60,134 nt of DNA, taken from Chlamydiales bacterium. GTDB taxonomy: Bacteria > Chlamydiota > Chlamydiia > Chlamydiales > JAAKFR01. Below the pieces are notes generated by a model. The model was not told the origin of the DNA. It was given only the letters and a program-made list of their open reading frames with translations, and did not search any database. The stretch spans positions 1-60,134 of the forward strand of contig JAJACG010000033.1 of the NCBI GenBank assembly GCA_022601635.1, written 5' to 3'. Each line of letters opens with the position of its first letter. The first letter of the stretch is position 1. Positions 32,992 to 40,676 of this stretch are shown here, one piece after another. The translations under genes were made by a program, and so were the position numbers.

Positions 32992-33626
32992 TTCTCTTCT
33001 ACCTGCTTGGAAATCTGCACTGTCTCGGCATGTGTGGTCCAATTGTCGCCTTTTTAGGCCGTCATAAATACCGTAACTTCTACTTCTTAGGCAGACTCAC
33101 CTCCTTCTCATTGACCGGTCTTATAAGCTCACAGCTTGGTATCCTTCTCACAGCACTTTTTAAGCAGCTACACCTAACCGCCCTCTTCTCCTTTTTAGTC
33201 GGAGGAGTCATCCTACTCTTTGGCCTCTTTTCACTCCTGCAACTCGCCTACCCTGGACAGCAACTTTTGGCCAAAGCAGGCGGCTCTTTGAGTATCAAAA
33301 TGAGCCAGCAGCTGACAAAGGATTCTCCCTGGCCGCTCTTTACCTTCGGCCTTTGCACCATCCTACTTCCATGTGGACAGACAATTGTTGCGTTTTCAGC
33401 AATGGCCCTGCTGCCTCACCCATGGATGGGGCTGTTGCATGGATTTCTTTTTGCCACGCTCACCTCTCCCTCTCTCTTTCTTGCCATGCAAGGATTTCGC
33501 AAACTCAACTACCGTAAGTGGATGGGAATTGCCATGCTCATTGTTGGAGTGATTGCAATTTTACGCGGGTTTGCAGACCTGGAAATGATCCCGCACCTTG
33601 GCAAGTTTCATCTTGTACTTTATTAA
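32985..33626 (+). CDS. SafE/UreH-like (DsbD_2-type) membrane protein with Cys motifs
   Basis: Six hydrophobic segments fit the TauE/SafE-UreH family related to the membrane domain of DsbD. The hallmark LHCLGMCGP (C13, C17) is at the N-terminus and a second cysteine pair is in LCTILLPCGQT (C124, C130). Proteins of this type are linked to copper delivery or thiol electron transfer in cytochrome cbb3 assembly, as well as to sulfite export; which applies here cannot be decided. With a bufferin-like precursor three kilobases upstream, a metal or thiol role is attractive. Length is 213 residues. The start overlaps the 55-residue gene by seven bases. Confidence 0.78.
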   Translation: MLILFYLLGNLHCLGMCGPIVAFLGRHKYRNFYFLGRLTSFSLTGLISSQLGILLTALFKQLHLTALFSFLVGGVILLFGLFSLLQLAYPGQQLLAKAGGSLSIKMSQQLTKDSPWPLFTFGLCTILLPCGQTIVAFSAMALLPHPWMGLLHGFLFATLTSPSLFLAMQGFRKLNYRKWMGIAMLIVGVIAILRGFADLEMIPHLGKFHLVLY

Positions 33627-33660
33627 TATCTTCTTTAATCTTTTTCGAAAGAGGTACACT

Positions 33661-34173
33661 ATGAAGAGATTACTGACATTTTTTTTACTGATTTTTGCGT
33701 TCAACCTTCAGGCGACTGAATTTGTTCACTGTGGTTGTGGATACTGGAAGCAGTACAAGCAGAACTTTGGCATGGAGAAGGTGACGCTCTCCTTTCCACA
33801 TAAGCCAACGATGTCCTATTCGGAGACGATGACCACTGCCTTAGCTTGGGATGGCCAAGTTGGCTATAGCTTTATGGGTTATTACCCAGCGGTTGGCAAT
33901 ATCGATGTCTCTGCCTTTTTCGATGAAATGCTGTCTTCGATGAATAGCCATCCTTTTGAGGTTGAAGCAAGCCGCATCTATGAGAATACAGTTGGCAACT
34001 GGGTATTGGAGTATATTAGTTATGACCACTATCGCAATCTGACTATTCGTGGATTTTCTGTGGTAACGCCTTTTAATGCTTATACGTTGCATTGTATTCA
34101 TCCCCAGGGCAGCCGTGAGCGTTACAGCTATTACCGCGATTCATTCCGCATTCTCTGTGAATGTGGTTACTAA
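33661..34173 (+). CDS. Secreted hypothetical protein
   Basis: The start MKRLLTFFLLIFAFNLQA at 33661, with AAAGAGG nearby, gives a clean signal peptide cleaved after about residue 18; the frame is open upstream but would add a membrane stretch from outside the gene. The mature protein (about 152 residues) is rich in aromatic residues and starts with CGCGYWKQYKQNFG, and it ends with CECGY, so the two cysteine clusters may form disulfides. No family is recognised. It is probably periplasmic or exported. Confidence 0.7.
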   Translation: MKRLLTFFLLIFAFNLQATEFVHCGCGYWKQYKQNFGMEKVTLSFPHKPTMSYSETMTTALAWDGQVGYSFMGYYPAVGNIDVSAFFDEMLSSMNSHPFEVEASRIYENTVGNWVLEYISYDHYRNLTIRGFSVVTPFNAYTLHCIHPQGSRERYSYYRDSFRILCECGY

Positions 34174-34217
34174 AAAGCTTGATCTTCTCGCTTGATTATA
34201 GAAAAGTCTAGGAAGGG

Positions 34218-34355
34218 CTGATTGATGGGAGTTTGGTAGACTTCAGTGAAAGCATTGGCTTTGCTAAATTTGGAGGCTAGCGCTAACCCTTTGCTGGTTG
34301 GCTGAGTTGAAAATGATGCATAACCTGTAATTGCATTGGAAGATGCGAAACGAAC
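34218..34355. repeat. Dispersed palindromic repeat, degenerate copy R4
   Basis: The core matches the first unit of R5 almost base for base (on the plus strand GCTAAATTTGGAGGCTAGCG at 34263-34282, then CTAACCCTTTGCTGGTTGG), but the inner stem is now mismatched and the outer arms have decayed. It lies between the secreted hypothetical gene and sthA and was recognised only by comparison. The minus strand here has an open frame of 67 codons, discussed among the rejected items. Confidence 0.65.
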
Positions 34356-34402
34356 GTAAATTTGAGTTTCCATACAGTAAGGGCTGAAAAAGAGGGAGAG
34401 AT

Positions 34403-35809
34403 ATGGATCGATATGAGTTGATTGTGATTGGGTCGGGACCAGCTGGTGAGAAGGCGGCGGTCAAGGCGGCCTACTTTGGTCACAAGGTGGCGCTTGTTGA
34501 GAGGGCTCCCTATTTTGGAGGTGCTGGTGTTGCAACTGGGACGCTGCCCTCCAAAACTTTAAAAGAGACCGCTCTCTATCTCTCGGGCCGCTATGACAAA
34601 GGTTTGTATGGAGTTGACCGCGACATTGCGGGCGATGCAAGCATTGAAAACTTCATGTTCCGCAAAGACTTCATTATTCAAACTGAGAGTGATGTTGTGC
34701 ATCGCAACTTGCAGCAGCATCATGTTGATATCTTCCATGGAGAGGCCTCTTTCGTTGACAAGAATACGGTGCATGTCGATGGCCCAAAAGAGGTAGACCT
34801 GCAAGCGGATAACATCTTGATTGCAACAGGTTCCTACCCCTTTCACCCCGATAATATTCCCTTCGATCACAAGCGAGTGCTTGATTCGGACACTATTTTG
34901 AATATCAAAGAATTTCCCCAGTCGATTGCAGTCCTTGGTGCTGGGGTGATTGGTTGCGAATATGCCACCATCTTTTCGACAATGGGAACCAAGGTCTTCT
35001 TGATCAATCGAGGCAATGAGATCTTGCCCTTTATCGACAAAGAGATTGTAGCTGAGTTTCAAGATTCGATGGAGCATGATCAAATCGATCTAATGCTCGA
35101 AAAGAATGTGAAGGAGATCCACATTCCCAAAGATGATGAGCAGAAATTAGAGGTCATTTTGGAATCTGGAGAGCTTCTGCACACCGACATGTTCCTTTTC
35201 GCAGCAGGGAGGTGTGGCGCGACGCAAAATTTGGCCCTGGAAAAGGTGGGCATCACTGTCGACAAGCGGCAGGCAATTGAGGTGAATGAAAATTACCAAA
35301 CATCTGTGCCCAACATCTATGCTGTTGGTGATGTGATTGGATTCCCTGCCCTTGCAAGCACGGGGATGGATCAGGGGCGTGTTGCAGTGGCGCATATCTT
35401 CCAGACCAAAGATATTGAGGAGCTGGCGCGTGTTTTGCCCTACGGCATCTATACAGTTCCGGAGATTTCGGCTGCTGGAATTAGTGAAGAGGAAGCAATT
35501 GATCAGGGGCTCAACTACTGCAAGGGTGTGGCACATCATAAAGATATGCCGCGCGGAAAGATCATGGGGGCGAAACGGGGCATATTAAAGATCATTTTCA
35601 CCAAAGATGATCTAATTATTCGCGGTGTGCATATTGTTGGACATCTGGCAACTGAGCTAATTCATCACGGAATGGGCTTGATTGAAAATAAAAAGTCTTT
35701 GATGGACATCATCGGGAACGTTTACAATTACCCCACGTTGCACGACATGTACAAATATGCAGCCTATGATGGGCTAGGAAATCTTGCAGGACACAAAGTA
35801 AAAACATGA
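34403..35809 (+). CDS. sthA: Soluble pyridine nucleotide transhydrogenase
   Basis: SthA transfers hydride between NADPH and NAD with FAD. The N-terminal FAD fold is IVIGSGPAGEKAAVKAA, the NAD(P) fold is VLGAGVIGCEYATIF, and the second FAD motif is NIYAVGDVIGFPALAS. The redox disulfide of lipoamide dehydrogenases (CxxxxC) is replaced by GTLPSK in ATGTLPSKTLKE, as in E. coli SthA. Length of 468 residues is right. A ribosome site GAGGGAGAG lies before the ATG. The stop overlaps the oppA start by four bases, so redox balancing and peptide uptake are co-expressed here. Confidence 0.92.
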   Translation: MDRYELIVIGSGPAGEKAAVKAAYFGHKVALVERAPYFGGAGVATGTLPSKTLKETALYLSGRYDKGLYGVDRDIAGDASIENFMFRKDFIIQTESDVVHRNLQQHHVDIFHGEASFVDKNTVHVDGPKEVDLQADNILIATGSYPFHPDNIPFDHKRVLDSDTILNIKEFPQSIAVLGAGVIGCEYATIFSTMGTKVFLINRGNEILPFIDKEIVAEFQDSMEHDQIDLMLEKNVKEIHIPKDDEQKLEVILESGELLHTDMFLFAAGRCGATQNLALEKVGITVDKRQAIEVNENYQTSVPNIYAVGDVIGFPALASTGMDQGRVAVAHIFQTKDIEELARVLPYGIYTVPEISAAGISEEEAIDQGLNYCKGVAHHKDMPRGKIMGAKRGILKIIFTKDDLIIRGVHIVGHLATELIHHGMGLIENKKSLMDIIGNVYNYPTLHDMYKYAAYDGLGNLAGHKVKT

Positions 35810-37830
35810 AAAAACATTTCGGTTTCTTGAAGGGGCTCACACTTCTAATCATTGCTGGTTTGCTGGGAATGGTGTGGTGGTCCTCTCAACTAATCGAAAA
35901 GGATCTAAAGCTTTTGCGCAGTGATATTGAGCAGCTCAAAAGCGAGGACGTCTATAGACAGGCACCACAAGTGGTGCAGATGCAGTCGCAGCCGCTTCAA
36001 AAACGCTCTCAAATGGATCCCAAATATCCTAATTTGCTGGAAGAGGATCCCTTTTTTGGCCACACGCTCCCCTCAATTGTGGGGCAAAGACAGCCCAAAG
36101 GTATCCGGCGAGAGGCGCTCATTGGTCGTCCCGAACATCTACACCCTTTCAACAACTTTCGTGATGTCTCCATCATGACCAGCATGTGCGTTGGTACTGT
36201 GGCGCAACTCAAGGTGGGGCAGTATGAGACGATGGCTCCCGATCTTGCGATCAAGGTAGAGGCAAGAGCGCGCGATGACAATTCTAAGGCGGTCGAATAT
36301 TGGATCCATCTGCGCGACAATGTCTACTGGGCTCCCCTTTGCCGCGCACACTTTCCCAGCAACTTTGAGCTGGATGACCACTTTTTGAAGAAACACTTAG
36401 TCACTGCGCATGACTTCAAGTTCTACTTCGATGCCGTGATGAACCCCTCTGTTTCAGAACCAAAAGCGGCCTCTTTGCGCACCTATTTGAGCGATATCGA
36501 AGAGTTTCGTGTTGTCGATGACCACACCTTCGTCGTACGTTGGAAAGTGCATGAAGACAACCAAATCAAATATAGCGCGCTCAATCTAACAGGCTCGCTC
36601 CAACCACTGCCCTGCTTTGTCTTCCAATATCTGGCCGATGGTGCCAAGATTTTGGATGACGACTCAGACCCAGACACCTACCGAAAAAACTCAGTTTGGG
36701 CACAAAACTTTGCCCACCACTGGGCCAAAAATGTGATCCCCAGCTGTGGCCCCTATATCTTTGATGGGATGAATGAAGAGGGCATCTCCTTTCGCCGTAA
36801 TAAAGATCACTACAATCCCTATAGCGTCCTTGTGGCTGGTGTACACTACAGTTTCAAAGAGAGCTTTGATGCAGTGTGGCAAGATTTTAAGGCAGGTAAT
36901 CTCGATCTTTGCCACCTCTCACCCAATCAGCTGCTTGAACTCGAAAGCTTCATGAAGAGCCCCGAATACAGGGCTCAAGAGGCGAATGGGATGGGAATTG
37001 AATCAATCGACTATGTCGATCGCTGCTTCTACTACCTTGGTTGGAATCTTGCTACTGACTATTTTAACAGCACCAAGGTGCGTCAAGCGATCACTATGGC
37101 GATTGATCGTGAGCGCATCATCACACAAAATCTCAATGAGATGGCTATCACTATCACAGGCCCCTTCTTTCGTTACTCCCCTTCCTACGACACTGGTGTT
37201 AATGATTGGCCCTACAACCCACTAGAATCGCGTCGCATTTTGGAGCATGAGGGGTGGAGCGATCTCAATGGCGATGGCATTCGCGATAAAATGATCGATG
37301 GGAAGGTGGTCCCCTTCCGTTTTCGACTCTGCTACTTTGTCAAGAGTCTCTCTGCCAAGGTGATTGCGGAATATATCGCCACCTCTCTCAAAGAGATTGG
37401 AATCGACTGCCAGATCTACGGCCTTGATATCACAGATCTTTCACGCCAATTTGATGACAAGAGCTTCGATGCGATCTTCATGGGTTGGAAACATGGTACG
37501 CCGCCCGACGATCCTCGCCAAATCTGGCACTCTGCTGGTGCAAAAGAGAAGGGCTCTTCCAATGCAATCGGCTTCATGCATCCAAAAATCGACACCATCA
37601 TTGATGCGCTCAACTATGAGCAGAGCTCCGCTGACCGCAAAAAACTCTACCATGAGTTCCACCAAATCATCCGAGATGAGGCGCCCTATACCTTTCTATA
37701 TACACCAAAAGTACGACTGCTTTACAGAAGCCGTTTGAAGAATATTTTCATCCCACGTGAGCGGACTGATTTAATTCCTGGGGCTGATATTGGTGAGCCG
37801 CATATTGAGGGGGCCTATCTGGATTTATAG
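35806..37830 (+). CDS. oppA: Oligopeptide-binding protein, OppA-like, membrane-anchored
   Basis: SBP family 5 protein: HLHPFNNFRDVS-like start of the mature domain, YWIHLRDNVYWAPL, SCGPYIFDGMNEEGISFRRN, and the late block KVRQAITMAIDRERIITQNL are family features. Instead of a lipobox it begins with an uncleaved-looking hydrophobic segment (about 8-26) and a charged helix (about 30-45), so it probably stays anchored to the inner membrane. Length is 674 residues, longer than E. coli OppA (543). oppB follows after four bases. It corresponds by arrangement to the Chlamydia oppA-oppB pair. Confidence 0.92.
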   Translation: MKKHFGFLKGLTLLIIAGLLGMVWWSSQLIEKDLKLLRSDIEQLKSEDVYRQAPQVVQMQSQPLQKRSQMDPKYPNLLEEDPFFGHTLPSIVGQRQPKGIRREALIGRPEHLHPFNNFRDVSIMTSMCVGTVAQLKVGQYETMAPDLAIKVEARARDDNSKAVEYWIHLRDNVYWAPLCRAHFPSNFELDDHFLKKHLVTAHDFKFYFDAVMNPSVSEPKAASLRTYLSDIEEFRVVDDHTFVVRWKVHEDNQIKYSALNLTGSLQPLPCFVFQYLADGAKILDDDSDPDTYRKNSVWAQNFAHHWAKNVIPSCGPYIFDGMNEEGISFRRNKDHYNPYSVLVAGVHYSFKESFDAVWQDFKAGNLDLCHLSPNQLLELESFMKSPEYRAQEANGMGIESIDYVDRCFYYLGWNLATDYFNSTKVRQAITMAIDRERIITQNLNEMAITITGPFFRYSPSYDTGVNDWPYNPLESRRILEHEGWSDLNGDGIRDKMIDGKVVPFRFRLCYFVKSLSAKVIAEYIATSLKEIGIDCQIYGLDITDLSRQFDDKSFDAIFMGWKHGTPPDDPRQIWHSAGAKEKGSSNAIGFMHPKIDTIIDALNYEQSSADRKKLYHEFHQIIRDEAPYTFLYTPKVRLLYRSRLKNIFIPRERTDLIPGADIGEPHIEGAYLDL

Positions 37831-37834
37831 TTAA

Positions 37835-39325
37835 ATGTCAAACTACCTGCTACGCCGCATCCTTCTTCTACCGCTTACTCTTTTTGCAATTGTTTTGGTC
37901 AACTTTGTCATTTTGAATTTGGTACCTGGCGATCCTGTCAATGTTGCAGACAGATCGAGCACGGGTGATTTGACGCGCAACGCTGATACGGATGGCAGTA
38001 TGGAGGAGAATCACCATCTGCAGTTTCGCGAGCACTATGGACTCACTCTTCCTATCTTGTTGAATAACTGGCCTACGATTTCTGCCGATGAGGTGAGAAG
38101 CGGTTTGGATCAGCTACTGACTGGTGTGCAAAATGGCCGGGAGCTTTCGGTGCAAAAGAGCCATGACTTGAGGGTGAGCTGGGGTGACCGTGCGCGCTAT
38201 ATCATGCCGCTTCTTTTAGAGCGGGCGGAAGACCCTGAGTTGCCTCTCAATGAGAGGCGACTAGCGGCAAATCTATTTATTCGCGGTGGGACACAGATGG
38301 GTTACGTGGGGCCGACGCTGTCCACCAAGCAGAAGCAGCAAAATCGGATCATTGCACAGAGCAATCAGCAGCTGATGCAGAATCGTGTCAGCGACTATGA
38401 TGACAAGCAGCAGATCGACCAGAAGGTAGCAGCGCTTTCCTCCTGGTATGAAAGCCAAGGGGGTGAGGCGCACTTTGTCAAAAGTGGGCTCTCCCGTCTG
38501 CGTGCCTTTTTTTTAGAAACCCGATTTGCGCGCTATTTGACGCGTGTTGTGATGCTTGATTTTGGAACGCTGCGCAATGACAGTAATAAGACTGTGATTA
38601 GTGAGGTGGCAAAGAGAATCAAGTATAGCTTAACGCTGGCTGTCGTGCCGATGCTGATCACCTTCGTGCTTTGCCAAGTTTTTGGCATGGTGATGGCCGT
38701 GAAGCATAATCGTTGGCCAGATATCTCTCTCAACATTCTCTTCTTGATTCTCTTTGCTGTACCAATCTTTGTGGTCGCGCCCTTTTTGATTGAAAAGGTA
38801 GCGCTGCATCACACCTTTCCCTTCACAGACATCCCTATCCCCTATAGCGGTTTTCATAGCAAAGGGGCGATTTATAACAAGCTCACTTCGGGTGAGAGAT
38901 TGGCTGATACGGTGAGACATATCTTGCTGCCGCTGATTGCGGTGATGTATGGAACTCTAGCGATTCAAGCGAGGCTTTCGCGCACTGCCTTTTTGGAGGT
39001 GCTGCGCCAAGATTGGGTGAAAACAGCGCATGCCAAGGGTTTACCGCTCTCCAAAGTTTTGATCAAACATGTAGGACGCAATGGAGCGATTACCATTGTT
39101 ACTTCGCTCGCCACCTCATTGGGTGTGATCATGGGAGGTTCACTGATTGTGGAGACAGTCTTTGAGATTAATGGTTTTGGCCGCTTTTTCTACGAAGCCA
39201 TTTTGAATCGCGACTACAATGTGGTGCTCTTTTCCGCCTTTGCTGGTTCGCTTCTCACGCTGGTTGGTTATATCATTGCTGATATCGCCTACACGCTGCT
39301 AGATCCACGCGTCAACTTTTCCTAG
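37835..39325 (+). CDS. oppB: Oligopeptide ABC transporter permease, OppB-like with large insert
   Basis: The N-terminal membrane helix and LVPGDPVNV motif of OppB/DppB permeases are present, as is the C-terminal BPD permease domain with the EAA loop (EVLRQDWVKTAHAKGLPLSK) and TSLATSLGVIMGGSLIVE. The protein is 496 residues against about 310-340, because a hydrophilic insert of about 180 residues lies between the first and second membrane helices (about 45-225), on the periplasmic side. No oppC, oppD or oppF follows: the next gene is unrelated. The missing parts must be elsewhere in the genome if the transporter works. Confidence 0.92.
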   Translation: MSNYLLRRILLLPLTLFAIVLVNFVILNLVPGDPVNVADRSSTGDLTRNADTDGSMEENHHLQFREHYGLTLPILLNNWPTISADEVRSGLDQLLTGVQNGRELSVQKSHDLRVSWGDRARYIMPLLLERAEDPELPLNERRLAANLFIRGGTQMGYVGPTLSTKQKQQNRIIAQSNQQLMQNRVSDYDDKQQIDQKVAALSSWYESQGGEAHFVKSGLSRLRAFFLETRFARYLTRVVMLDFGTLRNDSNKTVISEVAKRIKYSLTLAVVPMLITFVLCQVFGMVMAVKHNRWPDISLNILFLILFAVPIFVVAPFLIEKVALHHTFPFTDIPIPYSGFHSKGAIYNKLTSGERLADTVRHILLPLIAVMYGTLAIQARLSRTAFLEVLRQDWVKTAHAKGLPLSKVLIKHVGRNGAITIVTSLATSLGVIMGGSLIVETVFEINGFGRFFYEAILNRDYNVVLFSAFAGSLLTLVGYIIADIAYTLLDPRVNFS

Positions 39326-39375
39326 AAGAAAATCCCCTCTTAATCATATGCTCACACTTCTACCCAGGAGGTCCA

Positions 39376-39975
39376 ATGTCAGTTACCTACAGAGAAGTAA
39401 TCATGCAGATGGCAACGCCTATCTACCAAGAGAATCCCAACATACGCGATTTGGAATTCTCCACACTGTTCCATCGTATTGGTTCCCGCAATCCAAGAGT
39501 GGCTAAGTGGCCTGAAAAGGTCACGATTAAAGAGGCAGATCCAAAAGTATTGGAGATTGCTAGGCGCTCTTTAGGAGGGAGAATGGGTTCTACAGAGGCA
39601 AGGAATCAATCTAGCCTTTCTGATCACTTGAAAAATAGAGACTTTGAAAAGGCTCTAGAAGCAATAGTCCATCTACCTTACAAGCAAAAAGATGCTGCTC
39701 GTGTGGAGCTGGCACAGCTTGCTGTAGATGCCCATAAAGATACCCTGGCAAAGGACCTCTTAGCTCAGAGTGTCGATGCGAGCCTACTTAAGAGCCAACT
39801 TCTGGTTCAGCTAGGCGTTGTTAACGGTGATCCAAAGACTCATTATTACAATGAGTTGGCACACTACTATACTGCATCAACTTTGGAAAAGCTGATCCCT
39901 GACTGCCACTGCCCTACGAAAAAGTCGGTCTATGAGGCGCACCTAGCCAAAAGAAGAAGAGAGTCGGCCACTTGA
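39376..39975 (+). CDS. Hypothetical protein, 199 residues
   Basis: A strong AGGAGG ribosome site lies before the ATG. The product is soluble, without signal peptide or membrane helices. The middle (about 85-165, with DFEKALEAIVHLPYKQKDAA and DTLAKDLLAQSVDASL) has the alternating pattern of short helical pairs, like tetratricopeptide-type repeats. The C-terminal DCHCPTKK is the only cysteine pair. No family is recognised. It is the last gene before tRNA-Ser and the repeat array. Confidence 0.7.
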   Translation: MSVTYREVIMQMATPIYQENPNIRDLEFSTLFHRIGSRNPRVAKWPEKVTIKEADPKVLEIARRSLGGRMGSTEARNQSSLSDHLKNRDFEKALEAIVHLPYKQKDAARVELAQLAVDAHKDTLAKDLLAQSVDASLLKSQLLVQLGVVNGDPKTHYYNELAHYYTASTLEKLIPDCHCPTKKSVYEAHLAKRRRESAT

Positions 39976-39996
39976 ATGCTGCTTCTTTTCTAAGAA

Positions 39997-40083
39997 CGGA
40001 AAGAGAGGGATTCGAACCCTCGATACCCGTGAGGGTATGCGTCCTTAGCAGGGACGTGCTTTCGGCCACTCAGCCATCTTTCC
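39997..40083 (-). tRNA. tRNA-Ser (GCU)
   Basis: On the minus strand the sequence folds as a tRNA with a long variable arm: acceptor arm GGAAAGA at the 5' end against the 3' TCTTTCC, D-arm with GGCTGAGTGGCC, anticodon loop CTGCTAA with anticodon GCU, extra arm CATACCCTCACGGGTATC, and T-arm GGTTCGAATCC. The long variable arm and identity fit tRNA-Ser for AGC/AGU codons. Discriminator base is G (39997). CCA is not encoded. Confidence 0.95.
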
Positions 40084-40108
40084 AAGATGGGGGAGCATAA
40101 TGGAGCGA

Positions 40109-40288
40109 CTATTTTTTTTCCAGGGATAGTTGCTGGAGTAGTTCTACCAAAGAGACAAGTGTTTCTTTGGTCTTCTCTACCTTGATATGTTCGGAAACAG
40201 GCCCAGCTAAATGTGCAGGCAGAGGCCCTTTGCCTTGTGGTTGAATCGAACCGCTAGATGCCGGACGGGAGTTATTCAGTGGCTCCAT
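40109..40288 (-). CDS. Short ORF of 59 residues starting inside repeat R5
   Basis: On the minus strand an ATG at 40288 lies inside the palindrome module of R5a and opens a frame of 59 codons ending at 40109. The first ten residues (MEPLNNSRPA) are encoded by repeat sequence, while the rest (SIQPQGKGPLPAHLAGP, then KTKETLVSLVELLQQLSLEK) looks like a normal protein C-terminus with an amphipathic helix. No ribosome site is seen. The simplest reading is the 3' remnant of a gene whose 5' part was replaced when the repeat array formed. Alternatively it is a real small protein. Confidence 0.4.
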   Translation of the reverse strand: MEPLNNSRPASSGSIQPQGKGPLPAHLAGPVSEHIKVEKTKETLVSLVELLQQLSLEKK

Positions 40289-40613
40289 AAGGAGATACTG
40301 ATTAACTACCGTTTAGCAGATTTCGTCAGAATTTTTGATTCGGCTAAATTCGGAGGCGAGCGCTAACCACTTGCTGGTTAGACGAGGCGAGAATGACACC
40401 GAATCAAAAATTGTGGTGGAAGATGCCGGACGGGAGTTATTCAGTGGCTCCATAAGGAGATACTGAATAAGTACCTTGGCAGAGGTTTCAGCAAGATTTC
40501 TATCGAGGGGAAGTTCGGAGCCAAACGTCTAACCCCTTGCGGGTTAGTCGAGGTGAGAACGATGCCTCGATAGAAAGATTGACGGAAGATCTGGTGAGGT
40601 ACTTATTCGGTGT
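40256..40613. repeat. Dispersed palindromic repeat, tandem array R5 (two units)
   Basis: Two head-to-tail units, with the AGAT boundary recurring at 40256, 40421 and 40587 (period 165-166). Each has a palindrome module followed by a hairpin module. In unit a the outer arms are 40319-40343 and 40399-40424, in unit b 40486-40509 and 40565-40590. The two units differ in the arms at several positions, yet each keeps its own pairing (CTATCGAGG with CCTCGATAG; TTGATTCGG with CCGAATCAA). The inner stem changes from CTAACCA/TGGTTAG to CTAACCC/GGGTTAG. This fills most of the 40289-40676 gap before dnaB; beyond it I see only a short leader. Confidence 0.9.
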
Positions 40614-40676
40614 CTCCATAACTTCACTCTACCATCTTCTGGACATTTGGTGGGAGTTCTTGTATCGTCATGGGTC

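Noticed and set aside
34170-34373. 67-codon minus-strand frame covering repeat R4
   Set aside because: The reading looks protein-like, but it is the reverse of a repeat whose other copies read SSxxxFD...SFSPRLT-type peptides with stops at varied points, and there is no ribosome site. It is more likely an open frame in a repeat than a gene.
39997-40613. Integration site at tRNA-Ser
   Set aside because: No duplicated tRNA 3' end and no integrase were seen in the window; the adjacent repeats do not match the tRNA sequence.
40256-40613. CRISPR array at the R5 tandem repeat
   Set aside because: Only two long units with no spacers of uniform length and no cas genes nearby; the internal structure is palindromic modules, not short repeats.
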